64,000 bases of DNA from Lysobacter daejeonensis GH1-9 (GCF_000768355.1 NZ_AVPU01000006.1:1-64000), one strand, 5' to 3'; positions 25,554 through 34,547 are shown, numbered from the stretch's first letter. The notes: a model not told the origin generated them from the letters alone. Translations and numbers: made by a program.

Positions 25554-26891
25554 TCAGGTGGCCGCTGGCGCGCCTGCGGACGCCGGTGGTTGCTCCCGCA
25601 CCACCCGCCATGCACTGAACAGGAACAGCGCGGCTGCGCCGACACCGGTGGCGAACACGGTCGCCGAACCGAACGCGGCGAGGAACTTGTGCAGCCAGAC
25701 GAAACTGAGGTCGCTTCCTCGGTAAACCACGGTATCAATGACCGCCTTCGCCTTGTAGCGCGATTCGCGGTCCACCCGGGTGTAGATCGTTTCCCGCGCC
25801 GGCTTGCCCAGTGAAAACTCGCTGGACCGGGTCATGACCTGCACCGTGGCCACCAGCAATGGCAACGGCGACGCAGCCAGCATGGCAAATCCGACCACGA
25901 TCGCGGCGGCCGGCAACAGCAGGGCTGGCGCGATGCCGTAGCGGCGCAGCAGCCAGCGGGTGACCAGCAACTGGGTGGTGATGGTCAAGGCATTGATCGC
26001 CAGGTCGATGTTGGCGTAGTAGGCCGTGCGCGCCTCGTCGGCGATGAAGCTGGCCTTCGCGATGGCCGCCTGTTCGTTGTAGAGCAACGTTCCGACGCCG
26101 ACGCCGAAGAACATCAGCATCGCCAAGGCGCGCAGCAGCGGATCGGACAGGACCAGTCGGATACCAGCCAGTACCGAACCGCCCATGGCCGCCTCGCCAC
26201 TCCCCTCTCCGCGCACCAGTTCGCTGCGCAAGGCCCAAGGTCGCAGTTTCATGATGCACAGCAGGCATACCGCCAGGAACCCGGCGGAAATGAGCAGCAG
26301 GCTGTCCACGCCGATCCGTTGCACCAGCACGCGGGTCAGGACCGGGCCCACCAGGGCGCCGATGGTGCCGCCCGCGCCGATGTAGCCATAGAAAAGCTTG
26401 GCCTGTGTGTTATCGAACACGTCGGCCATGAAGCTCCAGAAAACGCTGACCGCGAACAGGTTGAACACCGCGGTCCAGACGAAGAAAGCGGCGCCGCGGC
26501 CGGTCCACTCCTGATTGAACATCCAATGGAAGCCCAGCAGGCAGGCGATGAAGAACAGGTACACCGCTGGCAGGAACACCCGGCGCGGGAAGCGCGAGAC
26601 CAGTGCGCCATACAGCGGTTGCAACACGACCATTGCCACGAACGTGATGGTGAACAGCACCTGCAGGGTGAGGCCGGCCAGATCCCAACCCGCGCCCTTT
26701 GCCCAAGCGACGAGCCAGTGCGGAAACACGTCGGACACGTTACCGGAGGCGCCCATTGCATCGCGGACCGGCCGCAACACGTAGTACCCGCACAGCAAGC
26801 TGAAGAAGTACAGGAGCGACCACCACAGCGGGGGCGATTCGGCGAGGGCCGCGCGAAATCTACCGGGTGCCTCGGGGTTGGCAGGGCGCAC
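25554..26891 (-). CDS. Major facilitator superfamily transporter
   Basis: A 445-residue inner-membrane protein with about twelve hydrophobic segments. The opening WWSLLYFFSLLCGYYVLRPVRDAMG, the N-terminal domain loop PLYGALVSRFPRRVFLPAVYLFF and the conserved SLGKPARETIYTRVDRESRYKAKAVIDTVVYR near the C-terminal domain resemble the ATP/ADP-translocase-like or NTP-transporter-like MFS group found in proteobacteria. The substrate is unknown. The best start is a GTG at 26891 with only a weak AAGG sequence upstream, so the start is uncertain. It converges with the DUF4442 gene at 8 nt. Confidence 0.82.
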   Translation of the reverse strand: MRPANPEAPGRFRAALAESPPLWWSLLYFFSLLCGYYVLRPVRDAMGASGNVSDVFPHWLVAWAKGAGWDLAGLTLQVLFTITFVAMVVLQPLYGALVSRFPRRVFLPAVYLFFIACLLGFHWMFNQEWTGRGAAFFVWTAVFNLFAVSVFWSFMADVFDNTQAKLFYGYIGAGGTIGALVGPVLTRVLVQRIGVDSLLLISAGFLAVCLLCIMKLRPWALRSELVRGEGSGEAAMGGSVLAGIRLVLSDPLLRALAMLMFFGVGVGTLLYNEQAAIAKASFIADEARTAYYANIDLAINALTITTQLLVTRWLLRRYGIAPALLLPAAAIVVGFAMLAASPLPLLVATVQVMTRSSEFSLGKPARETIYTRVDRESRYKAKAVIDTVVYRGSDLSFVWLHKFLAAFGSATVFATGVGAAALFLFSAWRVVREQPPASAGAPAAT

Positions 26892-27000
26892 GCGGGTGGG
26901 ACCTTGAGGTGGCTGGCGCCACGGTAGCCGATCAGGGCACCATGAAAAACCCCTTCGCGCTCAGAGCATTTGCTCTACCCCCCGCGCCTAGCCTCGCTGC

Positions 27001-28614
27001 GTGGCACCTCCGGACATCCGCGTGTACGACTACATCATCATTGGCGCCGGTTCCGCCGGCTGCGTGCTCGCCAACCGCCTGAGCGAGGACCCGGCCGTGA
27101 AGGTCCTGCTGCTGGAGGCGGGGCCACGCGACTGGCACCCTTTCATCCACATGCCAGCCGGGTTGGCCAAGTTGGCGCTCAACAAGCGCATCAACTGGGA
27201 CTACGACACCGCCCCCGAGCCGAATCTGGACAACCGCACGCTTTGGTGGCCACGTGGCAAGGTATTGGGCGGCTCCAGTTCGATCAACGCCATGATCTAC
27301 TGCCGCGGCTTGGCCAGCGACTACGACGAGTGGGCGGCACTGGGCGCGACCGGCTGGCATTGGGGCAGCGTGCTGCCCTATTTCAAGCGCAGCGAAGGCA
27401 ACGCCCATGGCGCCGACGCGCTGCATGGCGGCAATGGGCCGCTGACCGTCTCCGACCTTCGCCACAGCAATGTGCTGTCGGCGGCCTTCATCGAGGCTGG
27501 GCAGCAGGCAGGATATCCGGCCAACGATGACTTCAACGGGCCTACGCAGGAAGGCTTCGGCCTGTATCAGGTGACGCAGCGCAACGGCGCGCGCTGCTCG
27601 GCGGCTGTCGCCTACCTCAATCCCGCGCGCTCGCGGCCTAACCTGACCATCCGCACCGGCGCGATGGTGAGCCGGATCACCTTCGACCGTGCCAGCGGGC
27701 CGCCGCGAGCCAATGGCGTGACGTGCATGCACCAAGGCAAGGCCTTCCACTTCCAAGCCTCGCGTGAGGTGATCCTCAGCGGCGGCGCGGTCAACTCGCC
27801 ACAGTTGTTGATGCTGTCGGGCATCGGCCCGGCCAGCCACTTGCGCCAGCACGGCATCGAGATTGTCCACGATGCTGCTGGCGTCGGCGACAACCTCCAG
27901 GACCACCTCGACATTTGCACCCTGCAGCATTCAAACCGGCGGGTGACCTACGACCGGCTGAGCGACGCCAAGGTCGCCTTCGACTATTACCTGCGCGACC
28001 ACCGCGGCCCGGGCACCAGCAACATCGCCGAGGCAGGCGCCTTTGTCCGTTCGCGGCTGGCACCGGACGCGCGCCCGGACATCCAGCTGCACTTCCTGCC
28101 GGCGCTGCTGGACAACCACGGCCGCACCCGCCTCCCCGGCGATGGCTATACCGTGCACGCCACCATGCTCCGCCCGCGGAGCCGCGGGCGGCTGTCCCTG
28201 GTGAGCGGACGCGCCGCCGACAAGCCGCGGATCCAGGCCAACTACCTGGGTGACGCGGAAGGTTTCGACCTGAAGGTGATGGTGGAAGGCGCGAAGATCG
28301 CCCGGGACGTACTCGCGCAGAAAGCGTTCGCACCCTATCGCGGCGCACCGATCTACCCGGCGCGCAACGACTTGTCGGACGTGGAGCTGGCGGCGTTCGT
28401 GCGTGCGAAGGCGGAGTCGATCTACCACCCGATCGGCACCTGCCGGATGGGCAACGACGACGCGGCGGTAGTCGATCCGTCTCTGCGCGTGCGTGGCGTG
28501 GACGGTCTGCGCGTGGTCGATGCTTCGGTGATGCCCACCCTGATCGGCGGCAACACCAATGCGCCAACCATCATGATTGCCGAGCGCGCAGCCGACCTGA
28601 TCCGGGAGGCATGA
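27001..28614 (+). CDS. GMC-family FAD oxidoreductase (alcohol/choline dehydrogenase type)
   Basis: A 537-residue flavoenzyme. The N-terminal FAD-binding motif is YDYIIIGAGSAGCVLANRLS with EAG near residue 42. The GMC signatures WPRGKVLGGSSSINAMIYCRG and SGGAVNSPQLLMLSGIGP are present. The C-terminal active-site region is SIYHPIGTCRMG followed by GLRVVDASVMPTLIGGNTNAPTIMIAERAADLI. It resembles choline and alkanol dehydrogenases, and the true alcohol is not predictable. The start is GTG 27001, or GTG 27022 just before the FAD motif. TAGCCT lies 6 nt before 27001, which may make this mRNA leaderless. Confidence 0.88.
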   Translation: MAPPDIRVYDYIIIGAGSAGCVLANRLSEDPAVKVLLLEAGPRDWHPFIHMPAGLAKLALNKRINWDYDTAPEPNLDNRTLWWPRGKVLGGSSSINAMIYCRGLASDYDEWAALGATGWHWGSVLPYFKRSEGNAHGADALHGGNGPLTVSDLRHSNVLSAAFIEAGQQAGYPANDDFNGPTQEGFGLYQVTQRNGARCSAAVAYLNPARSRPNLTIRTGAMVSRITFDRASGPPRANGVTCMHQGKAFHFQASREVILSGGAVNSPQLLMLSGIGPASHLRQHGIEIVHDAAGVGDNLQDHLDICTLQHSNRRVTYDRLSDAKVAFDYYLRDHRGPGTSNIAEAGAFVRSRLAPDARPDIQLHFLPALLDNHGRTRLPGDGYTVHATMLRPRSRGRLSLVSGRAADKPRIQANYLGDAEGFDLKVMVEGAKIARDVLAQKAFAPYRGAPIYPARNDLSDVELAAFVRAKAESIYHPIGTCRMGNDDAAVVDPSLRVRGVDGLRVVDASVMPTLIGGNTNAPTIMIAERAADLIREA

Positions 28615-28648
28615 CCCAAACGGCGGACGGTTGCTCGCCCGCTAGTAC

Positions 28649-30562
28649 CTAGGCTCCCGAGGGCAACGCTGGCTGCAACATCGGCGGCAGCGGGCAATGC
28701 AGCATCGCGCAGATCGTGCGCAGCAGTTCGGCTTCGGCCACGGTGGTGCGCCCGTCGTGGCTGATGGCCACGGTCAGCGCCTCCACCAGCATCTGCTTGG
28801 CCAGTGGGTCGAGGGCGTCGAGAGGCACCCACACCTCGTCCAACGCGACCACCCCCTGCGGACGCGGCAGATAGGGCAGCGCATCCGTCGGTAGCACGCA
28901 CTGGATGCCGCGCAGATAGGCGTGGCGCGCCGTGTCGGCATCGACATGACCGTGCTGGACCACCACGGCCAGCAGGGTGGCGATCTCGCGTCGCACGCGA
29001 TCCAATGTGCTTCGGCCAAACCGGGCGTAGCGCGAGGGGTCCAGCGACTCGCGCACCTGCACCGTCAGCAGCCGTGCCAGGCAGTACTCGAACAGCGACA
29101 CCTTGCCGTCAGCGTGGACCAGCGCATTGATTGCGTCGACGAACACGTCCAGCTCCGGCCGCGGCCGCAGGCGCAAAACGGGGAAGGCGATCGACGCCAG
29201 CGGCAACCGATGCATTGGATGCAGCCCCGCCAGCTGCTGGTCGCGCAGGAGACGCGCCTCCTGCGCCAGGATCGCGCCCAGCCGTGCCGCCACCTCGAAC
29301 AACTGCCGCTCGCGCAGTTGCACCTCGTCGTCCAGCAGCAGCGCGACCAGCAGCGGCATGACCGTTTCCCGGCGCGTGGCGAGGGCGTGCACGTCCGGCG
29401 GCAGGCTTTCGACAATGGCACCCGCCAGCGCGAAGTCCTCGGCGCGCGGCGTGGCCACCTCGGCCACCACCCGCGCTGGCGCAAGGAGATGCTCAGCGTC
29501 GGCGGCAGGCAGGGCGTGCGCATCCTCGGGGGTTACCAGGCCGAGCCGGACGTCCTCCTCCAACCCTTGCGGCGGATGCAATGCCCACTCGTTGGACAGA
29601 TGCTCGAGCTGCGATGCATCGAAGGAAGGCTCCAGCGCCTGGATCCGCTCCATCAATGGCGGGTGGGTGGCAAACCAGCCCCTGAACCCCACGCCATCAC
29701 CGAACAGCATGTGGCTCACCTCTTCCGCATCCCCGCGCTCGGCCAGCCGCGAGCCTTCGTGCAGGCCTGCGATCTTCTTCAGCGCACCGGCCAAGCCCGC
29801 GGTCTGGCGGGTGAACTGCACCGCCGAGGCGTCGGCCAGACGCTCGCGGCTGCGGCTGACACCGGCCTTGATCATGCGCGCGAAGAACAGGCCCACGTAG
29901 CCCACCACCATGGCGGCCAACGCGGCAATCAGGATGGCACCGGCCCCACTGTTGCGGCGGCCTCCGCTGAAGCGGCCGTGCTCCAGCACTTTCCGCCCCA
30001 CCAGCCCGACCATCAGGATGCCGAACAGCACGCCGATGAGGCGGATGTTGAGCCGCATGTCGCCGTTGAGGATGTGGCTGAACTCGTGCGCGATGACACC
30101 CTGCAACTCGTCGCGGTTCAGTCGCTCGAGGGCGCCGCGGGTCACCGCAACCGCTGCGTCCGAAGGGGCGTATCCCGCAGCGAAGGCGTTGATGGCCCCT
30201 TCGTGCTCCATGACGAAGACCTTGGGGACCGCCACGCCCGACGCGATGGCGATCTCTTCCACGACGTTGCGCAGCCGGCGCAGGCTCGGATCCCGCGTGT
30301 CCTCCGGCACCAGGACCCCACCCATCTCCCGGGCGATGACATCACCGCCGCTGCCCAGGCTGCTGATCCGGTACAACGAGCCGAGGCTGATCACCACCAG
30401 CGTGCCGATGGCCGCGGCCAGCATTGGCCCCGGCCGCGGGCCAGCAAACACGACCATAACCGCGACGACCGCGACAATGATGCCCACGACCGCGGCACCG
30501 AACAGCAACAGCAGGCGTGCCGACAGGCGCCGGGCCTGGTCTTGGCGCTCGAAGAAGTTCAT
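28649..30562 (-). CDS. M48-type membrane metalloprotease with a long C-terminal extension
   Basis: A 637-residue protein. Two N-terminal membrane segments (about 17-40 and 48-65) precede an HtpX/Ste24-like protease domain. Its zinc motif is HEFSH (about 159-163) and the third ligand lies in SRERLADASAV (Glu240). Two more hydrophobic segments lie between them (about 176-190 and 207-228). The region from about 350 to the end is absent from HtpX. It contains EVQLRERQLFEVAARLGAIL and DAINALVHADGKVSLFEYCLARLL, which resemble TerB-like helical domains. It lies 6 nt after lemA. LemA plus an M48 protease is a recurrent pair of unclear function in envelope quality control. Confidence 0.85.
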   Translation of the reverse strand: MNFFERQDQARRLSARLLLLFGAAVVGIIVAVVAVMVVFAGPRPGPMLAAAIGTLVVISLGSLYRISSLGSGGDVIAREMGGVLVPEDTRDPSLRRLRNVVEEIAIASGVAVPKVFVMEHEGAINAFAAGYAPSDAAVAVTRGALERLNRDELQGVIAHEFSHILNGDMRLNIRLIGVLFGILMVGLVGRKVLEHGRFSGGRRNSGAGAILIAALAAMVVGYVGLFFARMIKAGVSRSRERLADASAVQFTRQTAGLAGALKKIAGLHEGSRLAERGDAEEVSHMLFGDGVGFRGWFATHPPLMERIQALEPSFDASQLEHLSNEWALHPPQGLEEDVRLGLVTPEDAHALPAADAEHLLAPARVVAEVATPRAEDFALAGAIVESLPPDVHALATRRETVMPLLVALLLDDEVQLRERQLFEVAARLGAILAQEARLLRDQQLAGLHPMHRLPLASIAFPVLRLRPRPELDVFVDAINALVHADGKVSLFEYCLARLLTVQVRESLDPSRYARFGRSTLDRVRREIATLLAVVVQHGHVDADTARHAYLRGIQCVLPTDALPYLPRPQGVVALDEVWVPLDALDPLAKQMLVEALTVAISHDGRTTVAEAELLRTICAMLHCPLPPMLQPALPSGA

Positions 30563-30568
30563 GGCCCG

Positions 30569-31162
30569 TCAGAACCTGACCTGGGGTGCCTCGCGCATCT
30601 GTGCCTTGTCGGCCGGGATGTCGAGCAGCGCCGCCGGCAGGAAACGGAAATTGTTGGCGATGAGGCTGGCCGGGAATACTTCGCGGCGGTTGTTGTAGGC
30701 CATCACCGAGTCGTTGTAGGCCTGCCGGGCGAAGGCGACCTTGTTCTCGGTGCTGGTCAACTCCTCGGTCAGCTGCATCATGTTCTGGTTGGCCTTCAGG
30801 TCGGGGTAGGCCTCGGCGACCACAAGCAGCCGTCCCAGTGCCCCATTCAGCTGGCCCTGCGCCGCCGATAGCTGGGCCATGGCCGCCGGATCACCGGGGC
30901 TGGCGTGCGCGGCGGATAGCCCAGCCATCGCCGCGCCACGGGCCGCGATCACCGCCTCCAGGGTTTCACGCTCATGGGTCAGGTAGCCCTTGGCGGTTTC
31001 CACCAGGTTGGGAATCAGCTCGAAACGGCGCTGCAACTGCACATCGATCTGGGCGAAGGCGTTCCTGAACGCGTTTCGGGCCGCCACCAGCCCGTTGTAC
31101 TGGCCAACTGCCCAGAGCGCGATAACGATCACCAAACCCAACAGAATCATGAAGCCGACCAT
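30569..31162 (-). CDS. LemA-family protein
   Basis: A 197-residue protein with one N-terminal membrane anchor (MVGFMILLGLVIVIALWAVGQYNGLV) and a long helical, cytoplasm- or periplasm-facing domain. LemA signatures are NAFAQIDVQLQRRFELIPNLVETAKGYLTHE, VVAEAYPDLKAN, and the C-terminal YNDSVMAYNNRREVFPASLIANNFRF. ATG 31162 is preferred because GGGGAAGGA precedes it and because it opens directly into the membrane anchor. It is the first gene of a two-gene operon with the M48 protease. Confidence 0.92.
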   Translation of the reverse strand: MVGFMILLGLVIVIALWAVGQYNGLVAARNAFRNAFAQIDVQLQRRFELIPNLVETAKGYLTHERETLEAVIAARGAAMAGLSAAHASPGDPAAMAQLSAAQGQLNGALGRLLVVAEAYPDLKANQNMMQLTEELTSTENKVAFARQAYNDSVMAYNNRREVFPASLIANNFRFLPAALLDIPADKAQMREAPQVRF

Positions 31163-31227
31163 CGTTCCTTCCCCCAAGTCCTTGAGATCGGCGCTATTAT
31201 CGGCCGAAGCTTGAGCATACGCAGGCG

Positions 31228-32634
31228 ATGCGACCGATGAAAGAACACGCACCCCGGCGGTCACGGACGACCTGGCGCATCGGCGCCTCGGCCCTCCTCC
31301 TCACCCTGACGCTGGGCTCGACCGCACAGACGCCGATGCATTGGCGTCCGTCGCAGCCGAACGCCGCCTCCGCGGCGCGCGCCGATGGGTCCAATCACGA
31401 CCTCGCCCGCCAACAGCACCGCAGCGCGTTCGCGCGGCAAGCGCTCAAGCCGATCGCCAGCGGCTTCGACGTGCACCAGTTCGAAGCGATGGCACAGCAG
31501 TTGGTCGCCAACCAGCGCGTACCCGGCCTGGCCATGGCAGTGGTCCACAACGGCCGCGTGCTCAGCGCACGTGGCTATGGCATCACCGACGTCAAGGCGG
31601 CCGAGCCGGTGGATGCCCACACCGTATTCCGCCTGGCGTCGCTGTCGAAGAGCTTTGCCGGCACCTTGACCGGCATGCTGGTCAACGACGGTGCATTGCG
31701 CTGGGACAGCAAGCTGGTCAGCTACCTGCCCGACTTTCGCCTGAGCGATCCCAATGCCGCCCGCAACCTGACCGTGGCCGACCTGCTCAGCCACCGCGTG
31801 GGGCTGCCGCACAATGCCTACGATCGCGAGCTTGAGGCCTACGCCGACTACCGCACGCTGACCCACAAGCTGGCCAACGCGCCGTTGAAGTGCCAGCCAG
31901 GCACTTGCTACAGCTACCAGAACATCGCCTTCAGCCTGGTAGGTGACGTGGTGTTCGCGGCCACTGGCGATTTCTACAGCCAGGAAGTGCAGCGCCGCAT
32001 CCTCAAGCCGCTGGGCATGAATGACGCCAGTCTTGGACTTGAAGGCATCGAGTCGAGCGCGCGTTGGGCCCGGCCCCATGTACGCGGACGCGGTGGCTGG
32101 GTTTCGGTGAAGCCCAAGTCGACCTATTACCAGGTGGCACCGGCTGCGGGTGTCAATGCCAGCGCCAGCGACATGGCGCAGTACCTGCTGGCCCATACCG
32201 GCTACCGCCCCGACGTGTTGCCCGCGCCACTGCTGGCGACCCTGCATGAGCCGCTGGTGTCGACGCCCACCGAGATCCGTGGCTCCTCCTGGCGCCGCAC
32301 GCGTCTCAACTCAGCCAGCTATGCGCTGGGATGGCGTGTCTACGACTACGCCGGCGAGCGGGTGGTATTCCATGGTGGCGCGGTGCAGGGCTACCGCGGC
32401 CTGATCGCCATGCTGCCAGACCGCGATTTCGGCGTTGCCCTGATGTGGAACAGCGAAAGCTCGATCCCTTCGGGGATGTTGCCGACGATCCTCGACCGCG
32501 CACTGGGCCTGGCCCCGCAGCGTTGGCTGGACGTCGACACCGACGAAACGCCGCTCTACGTCGACAGTGCCCAGTTGCCGGCAACCACGCCGGCGGGCAG
32601 TACCGCCACCAAGGCCAGCGCTGCACCGCGCTGA
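31228..32634 (+). CDS. Secreted serine hydrolase, class C beta-lactamase/PBP4*-like
   Basis: A 468-residue protein with an N-terminal signal or anchor (about 15-34). The beta-lactamase fold motifs are SLSK (138-141, SxxK nucleophile), YQN (230-232, YxN) and HGG near 380 in place of KTG. This set is usual for esterase or D-aminopeptidase-type relatives of class C enzymes, so real beta-lactamase activity is not expected with confidence. A low-complexity Thr/Ala/Ser tail ends the protein. Transcription starts toward it from the lemA side. TATTAT at 31195-31200 is a possible -10. Confidence 0.87.
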   Translation: MRPMKEHAPRRSRTTWRIGASALLLTLTLGSTAQTPMHWRPSQPNAASAARADGSNHDLARQQHRSAFARQALKPIASGFDVHQFEAMAQQLVANQRVPGLAMAVVHNGRVLSARGYGITDVKAAEPVDAHTVFRLASLSKSFAGTLTGMLVNDGALRWDSKLVSYLPDFRLSDPNAARNLTVADLLSHRVGLPHNAYDRELEAYADYRTLTHKLANAPLKCQPGTCYSYQNIAFSLVGDVVFAATGDFYSQEVQRRILKPLGMNDASLGLEGIESSARWARPHVRGRGGWVSVKPKSTYYQVAPAAGVNASASDMAQYLLAHTGYRPDVLPAPLLATLHEPLVSTPTEIRGSSWRRTRLNSASYALGWRVYDYAGERVVFHGGAVQGYRGLIAMLPDRDFGVALMWNSESSIPSGMLPTILDRALGLAPQRWLDVDTDETPLYVDSAQLPATTPAGSTATKASAAPR

Positions 32635-32660
32635 TTCCCGCCCCTTGGCGGACACCTCGC

Positions 32661-32701
32661 AATAAAAAACTCCCTTCCCGCCTGGGCTGCGGGAAGGGAG
32701 T
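32661..32701 (-). terminator. Intrinsic terminator of the histone H1-like gene
   Basis: On the minus strand a 13-bp perfect stem, ACTCCCTTCCCGC paired with GCGGGAAGGGAGT around a 7-nt loop, runs into TTTTTTATT. On the plus strand the tail is only GTTGGG, so it mainly serves the minus strand but also lies right after the serine hydrolase gene. Confidence 0.9.
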
Positions 32702-32736
32702 GTTGGGTACCGCGTACTTCTGGTATCGGGACTTTC

Positions 32737-33189
32737 TTAGATCATCGGCGCCGGGGTCACCGGCATGGCAGCCGGAGCGGCCTTCTTGGCGCGCTTCTTG
32801 GCAACCTTCTTCGCCGCCGGCTTCTTGGCAGCCTTCTTGGCGGCCTTCTTCGCGGTCTTCTTGGCGGCCTTCTTGGCAACCTTCTTCGCAGCCTTCTTGG
32901 CGGCCGGCTTCTTGGCGGCCTTCTTGGCAGCCTTCTTCACCGTCTTCTTGGCAGCAGCCTTCTTCACGGTCTTCTTGGCGGTCTTCTTGGCAACCTTCTT
33001 GGCGGCCTTCTTCACCGTCTTCTTGGCAGCAGCCTTCTTCACGGTCTTCTTGGCGGCCTTCTTGGCGACCTTCTTCACCGCCTTCTTGGCGGCGGCCTTC
33101 TTCACGGTCTTCTTGGCGGCAGCCTTCTTGGCGACCTTCTTCACCGCTTTCTTGGCGGCGGACTTCTTGGCAGCTTTCTTAACGGCCAT
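32737..33189 (-). CDS. Histone H1-like Lys/Ala-rich DNA-binding protein
   Basis: A 150-residue, extremely basic protein built of repeats of the type KKAAKK, KKAAAKKTVKK and KKVAKKAAKK from residue 4 to about 137. A short neutral tail, APAAMPVTPAPMI, follows. There is no folded-domain signature. Such proteins resemble the C-terminal domain of eukaryotic histone H1, chlamydial HctB and pseudomonad AlgP, and they bind DNA non-specifically. Length varies between strains because the codon repeats (AAG/GCC blocks) recombine. ATG 33189 has GAGGAGCC 7 nt upstream. It has its own terminator. Confidence 0.88.
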   Translation of the reverse strand: MAVKKAAKKSAAKKAVKKVAKKAAAKKTVKKAAAKKAVKKVAKKAAKKTVKKAAAKKTVKKAAKKVAKKTAKKTVKKAAAKKTVKKAAKKAAKKPAAKKAAKKVAKKAAKKTAKKAAKKAAKKPAAKKVAKKRAKKAAPAAMPVTPAPMI

Positions 33190-33386
33190 GGTATGGCTCC
33201 TCGTCAGTGGTCTATCGGGGTGTAACGCCCAGCACTAAACAATGCCGCGGAAATGGAACCCGCAGCCCACCGTCCGTGCCATGTATGCACGGAAACGGAT
33301 TCTGTCGGCACGCGCGCATGCGGCTGCGCGTGGCCATGAAATTGAAACCACCCTCGTCCCGGACCGCCCCCCTGCCGGAATCGCGG

Positions 33387-33563
33387 CAAACAAAAACCCG
33401 ATCCGTCGGCGACGAAACGGGCTGTGCTTCTTGAACCGGCCGCGTTCGCGCGAGGGAAACGAATCCTGCGTCCACCGTCTTGAATGCACGGGCGGAGGTT
33501 CGTTTTGCACTTCGCATTGTCGCGTTGGTTCTCGTCACTCGCTTTTTGCAGGAAGCGTCTGCT
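33387..33563 (-). ncRNA. Candidate small RNA upstream of the histone H1-like gene
   Basis: No reading frame here looks like a protein. On the minus strand a promoter (33570-33598) would start RNA near 33563. About 150 nt downstream there is a terminator-like structure: CCCG-TTT-CGTC-GCC-GACG-GAT-CGGG followed by TTTTTGTTT (33421 to 33387). Promoter, 177-nt body and terminator together make a plausible sRNA gene. The alternative is a terminated leader of the histone H1-like gene, whose start is 198 nt further on. I do not recognise the RNA family. Confidence 0.5.
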
Positions 33564-33569
33564 GGGCGA

Positions 33570-33598
33570 AACCTAATCACGCTTTTTCATAGTGTCAA
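33570..33598 (-). promoter_or_regulatory. Promoter of the candidate small RNA
   Basis: On the minus strand a perfect TTGACA (33598-33593), a 17-nt spacer and TAGGTT (33575-33570, three of six bases). The -35 is one of only a few perfect ones seen in the window. Confidence 0.5.
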
Positions 33599-33952
33599 CA
33601 ACCCAAGCAGAAAAATTTTTCGTCCGGGCACTGCCCGGATGCCGCTGTGCCCACCCATGCATGGCCCCGCTGGCACGCCAATGGATGAAGCAGGCCTGAC
33701 GCACACGCGAATGCGTTTTTTGAAAAGTGCTTTTTTCTAGGTGTTTTTCGACCTTCCTCTTTCGCATCGCGGCCATGGGCACCGTCCGCATCAAGGCCAC
33801 GCGCCCGCCGTGCGAGGACGCCGGACGCGATCGCCAGCAGCCCAATTTTTTTTTGGGGCGCCTGCCCATTTCGCGACGCAGCACGTCGATTTGCGCGAAA
33901 TTGCGCGGCCGTTGCGACGACGGAAACCGAAGCTCGCCGCGCTTGACCCGGT
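33599..33952. other. Gene-free AT-enriched intergenic stretch
   Basis: I see no supportable gene here. It holds a hairpin (CCGGGC-ACT-GCCCGG at about 33630) next to GAAAAATTTTTC, a T-rich patch at 33715-33750 with three runs of five or six T, and a run of nine T at 33846-33854. These runs stand out in a GC-rich genome and may mark further untranslated RNA ends or protein-binding DNA. On the minus strand they are A-tracts. Confidence 0.4.
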
Positions 33953-33987
33953 CCCAAAACGACACCGGCCGCACGAGGCGGCCGGTG
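33953..33987 (-). terminator. Intrinsic terminator after gcvH
   Basis: On the minus strand CACCGGCCGC, a CTCGT loop and GCGGCCGGTG are followed by TCGTTTTGGG. The perfect 10-bp stem lies 22 nt beyond the gcvH stop. Confidence 0.8.
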
Positions 33988-34009
33988 GAGAAACGATGCG
34001 TGGTCCGAC

Positions 34010-34405
34010 TCAGTGGTCTTCGTCTTCCAGCAGTTCGGCATAGTCGTCCGGAGCCAACAGTTCGTTGAGCTGCTCGGCATCTTCCAGCGCGAGGGTAAAC
34101 AACCAACCTTCGCCGTAGGCATCTTCGTTGATGGTTTCCGGCTTGTCGGCCAGCGCGCTGTTGACGGCGGTGACCGTGCCGCTGACCGGCGCGTAGACGT
34201 CGGAGGCGGCCTTGACCGACTCGACCACGGCGCAGGCAGTGCCGGCTTCGACGCGGTCGCCGACATTCGGCAGTTCGACGTAGACCAGGTCACCCAACAG
34301 GCCCTGGGCGTGGTCGGAAATACCGACCGTCACCTTGCCGTCGCCTTCGACGCGGGCCCACTCGTGGGACTTGAGGAACTTGAGGTCGCCGGGAATCTCA
34401 CTCAT
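34010..34405 (-). CDS. gcvH: Glycine cleavage system H protein
   Basis: A 131-residue lipoyl carrier that shuttles the aminomethyl group between the P, T and L proteins of glycine cleavage. The lipoylation site is [17 protein letters not shown] with the modified Lys. The N terminus [22 protein letters not shown] and the [19 protein letters not shown] segment are typical. ATG 34405 is the family start. The frame extends upstream without similarity. It lies 142 bp downstream of gcvT on the same strand and is followed by a terminator. gcvP is not in the window. Confidence 0.97.
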   Translation of the reverse strand: MSEIPGDLKFLKSHEWARVEGDGKVTVGISDHAQGLLGDLVYVELPNVGDRVEAGTACAVVESVKAASDVYAPVSGTVTAVNSALADKPETINEDAYGEGWLFTLALEDAEQLNELLAPDDYAELLEDEDH

Positions 34406-34547
34406 GGGGGTGCTCCGGTGGTACGTGTGTGGGTTGAGGGAAGCGTAGTTTAACCAAGCGCCGGGCCGCGCAACCGCGGCGTGGCCGACCACTTGTGTTG
34501 CAGTGAAGCAATCCGGCGGAGGCAGGTGCCGACGCCGGACGAGTGGA

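Noticed and set aside
31228-32634. True class C beta-lactamase
   Set aside because: SxxK and YxN are present but the third motif is HGG rather than KTG, and the protein is much longer than AmpC, so only a serine hydrolase call is safe.
32760-33180. Dense short repeats suggesting a CRISPR or minisatellite
   Set aside because: The repeats have a codon period and encode the Lys/Ala units of the histone H1-like protein, and there are no spacers.
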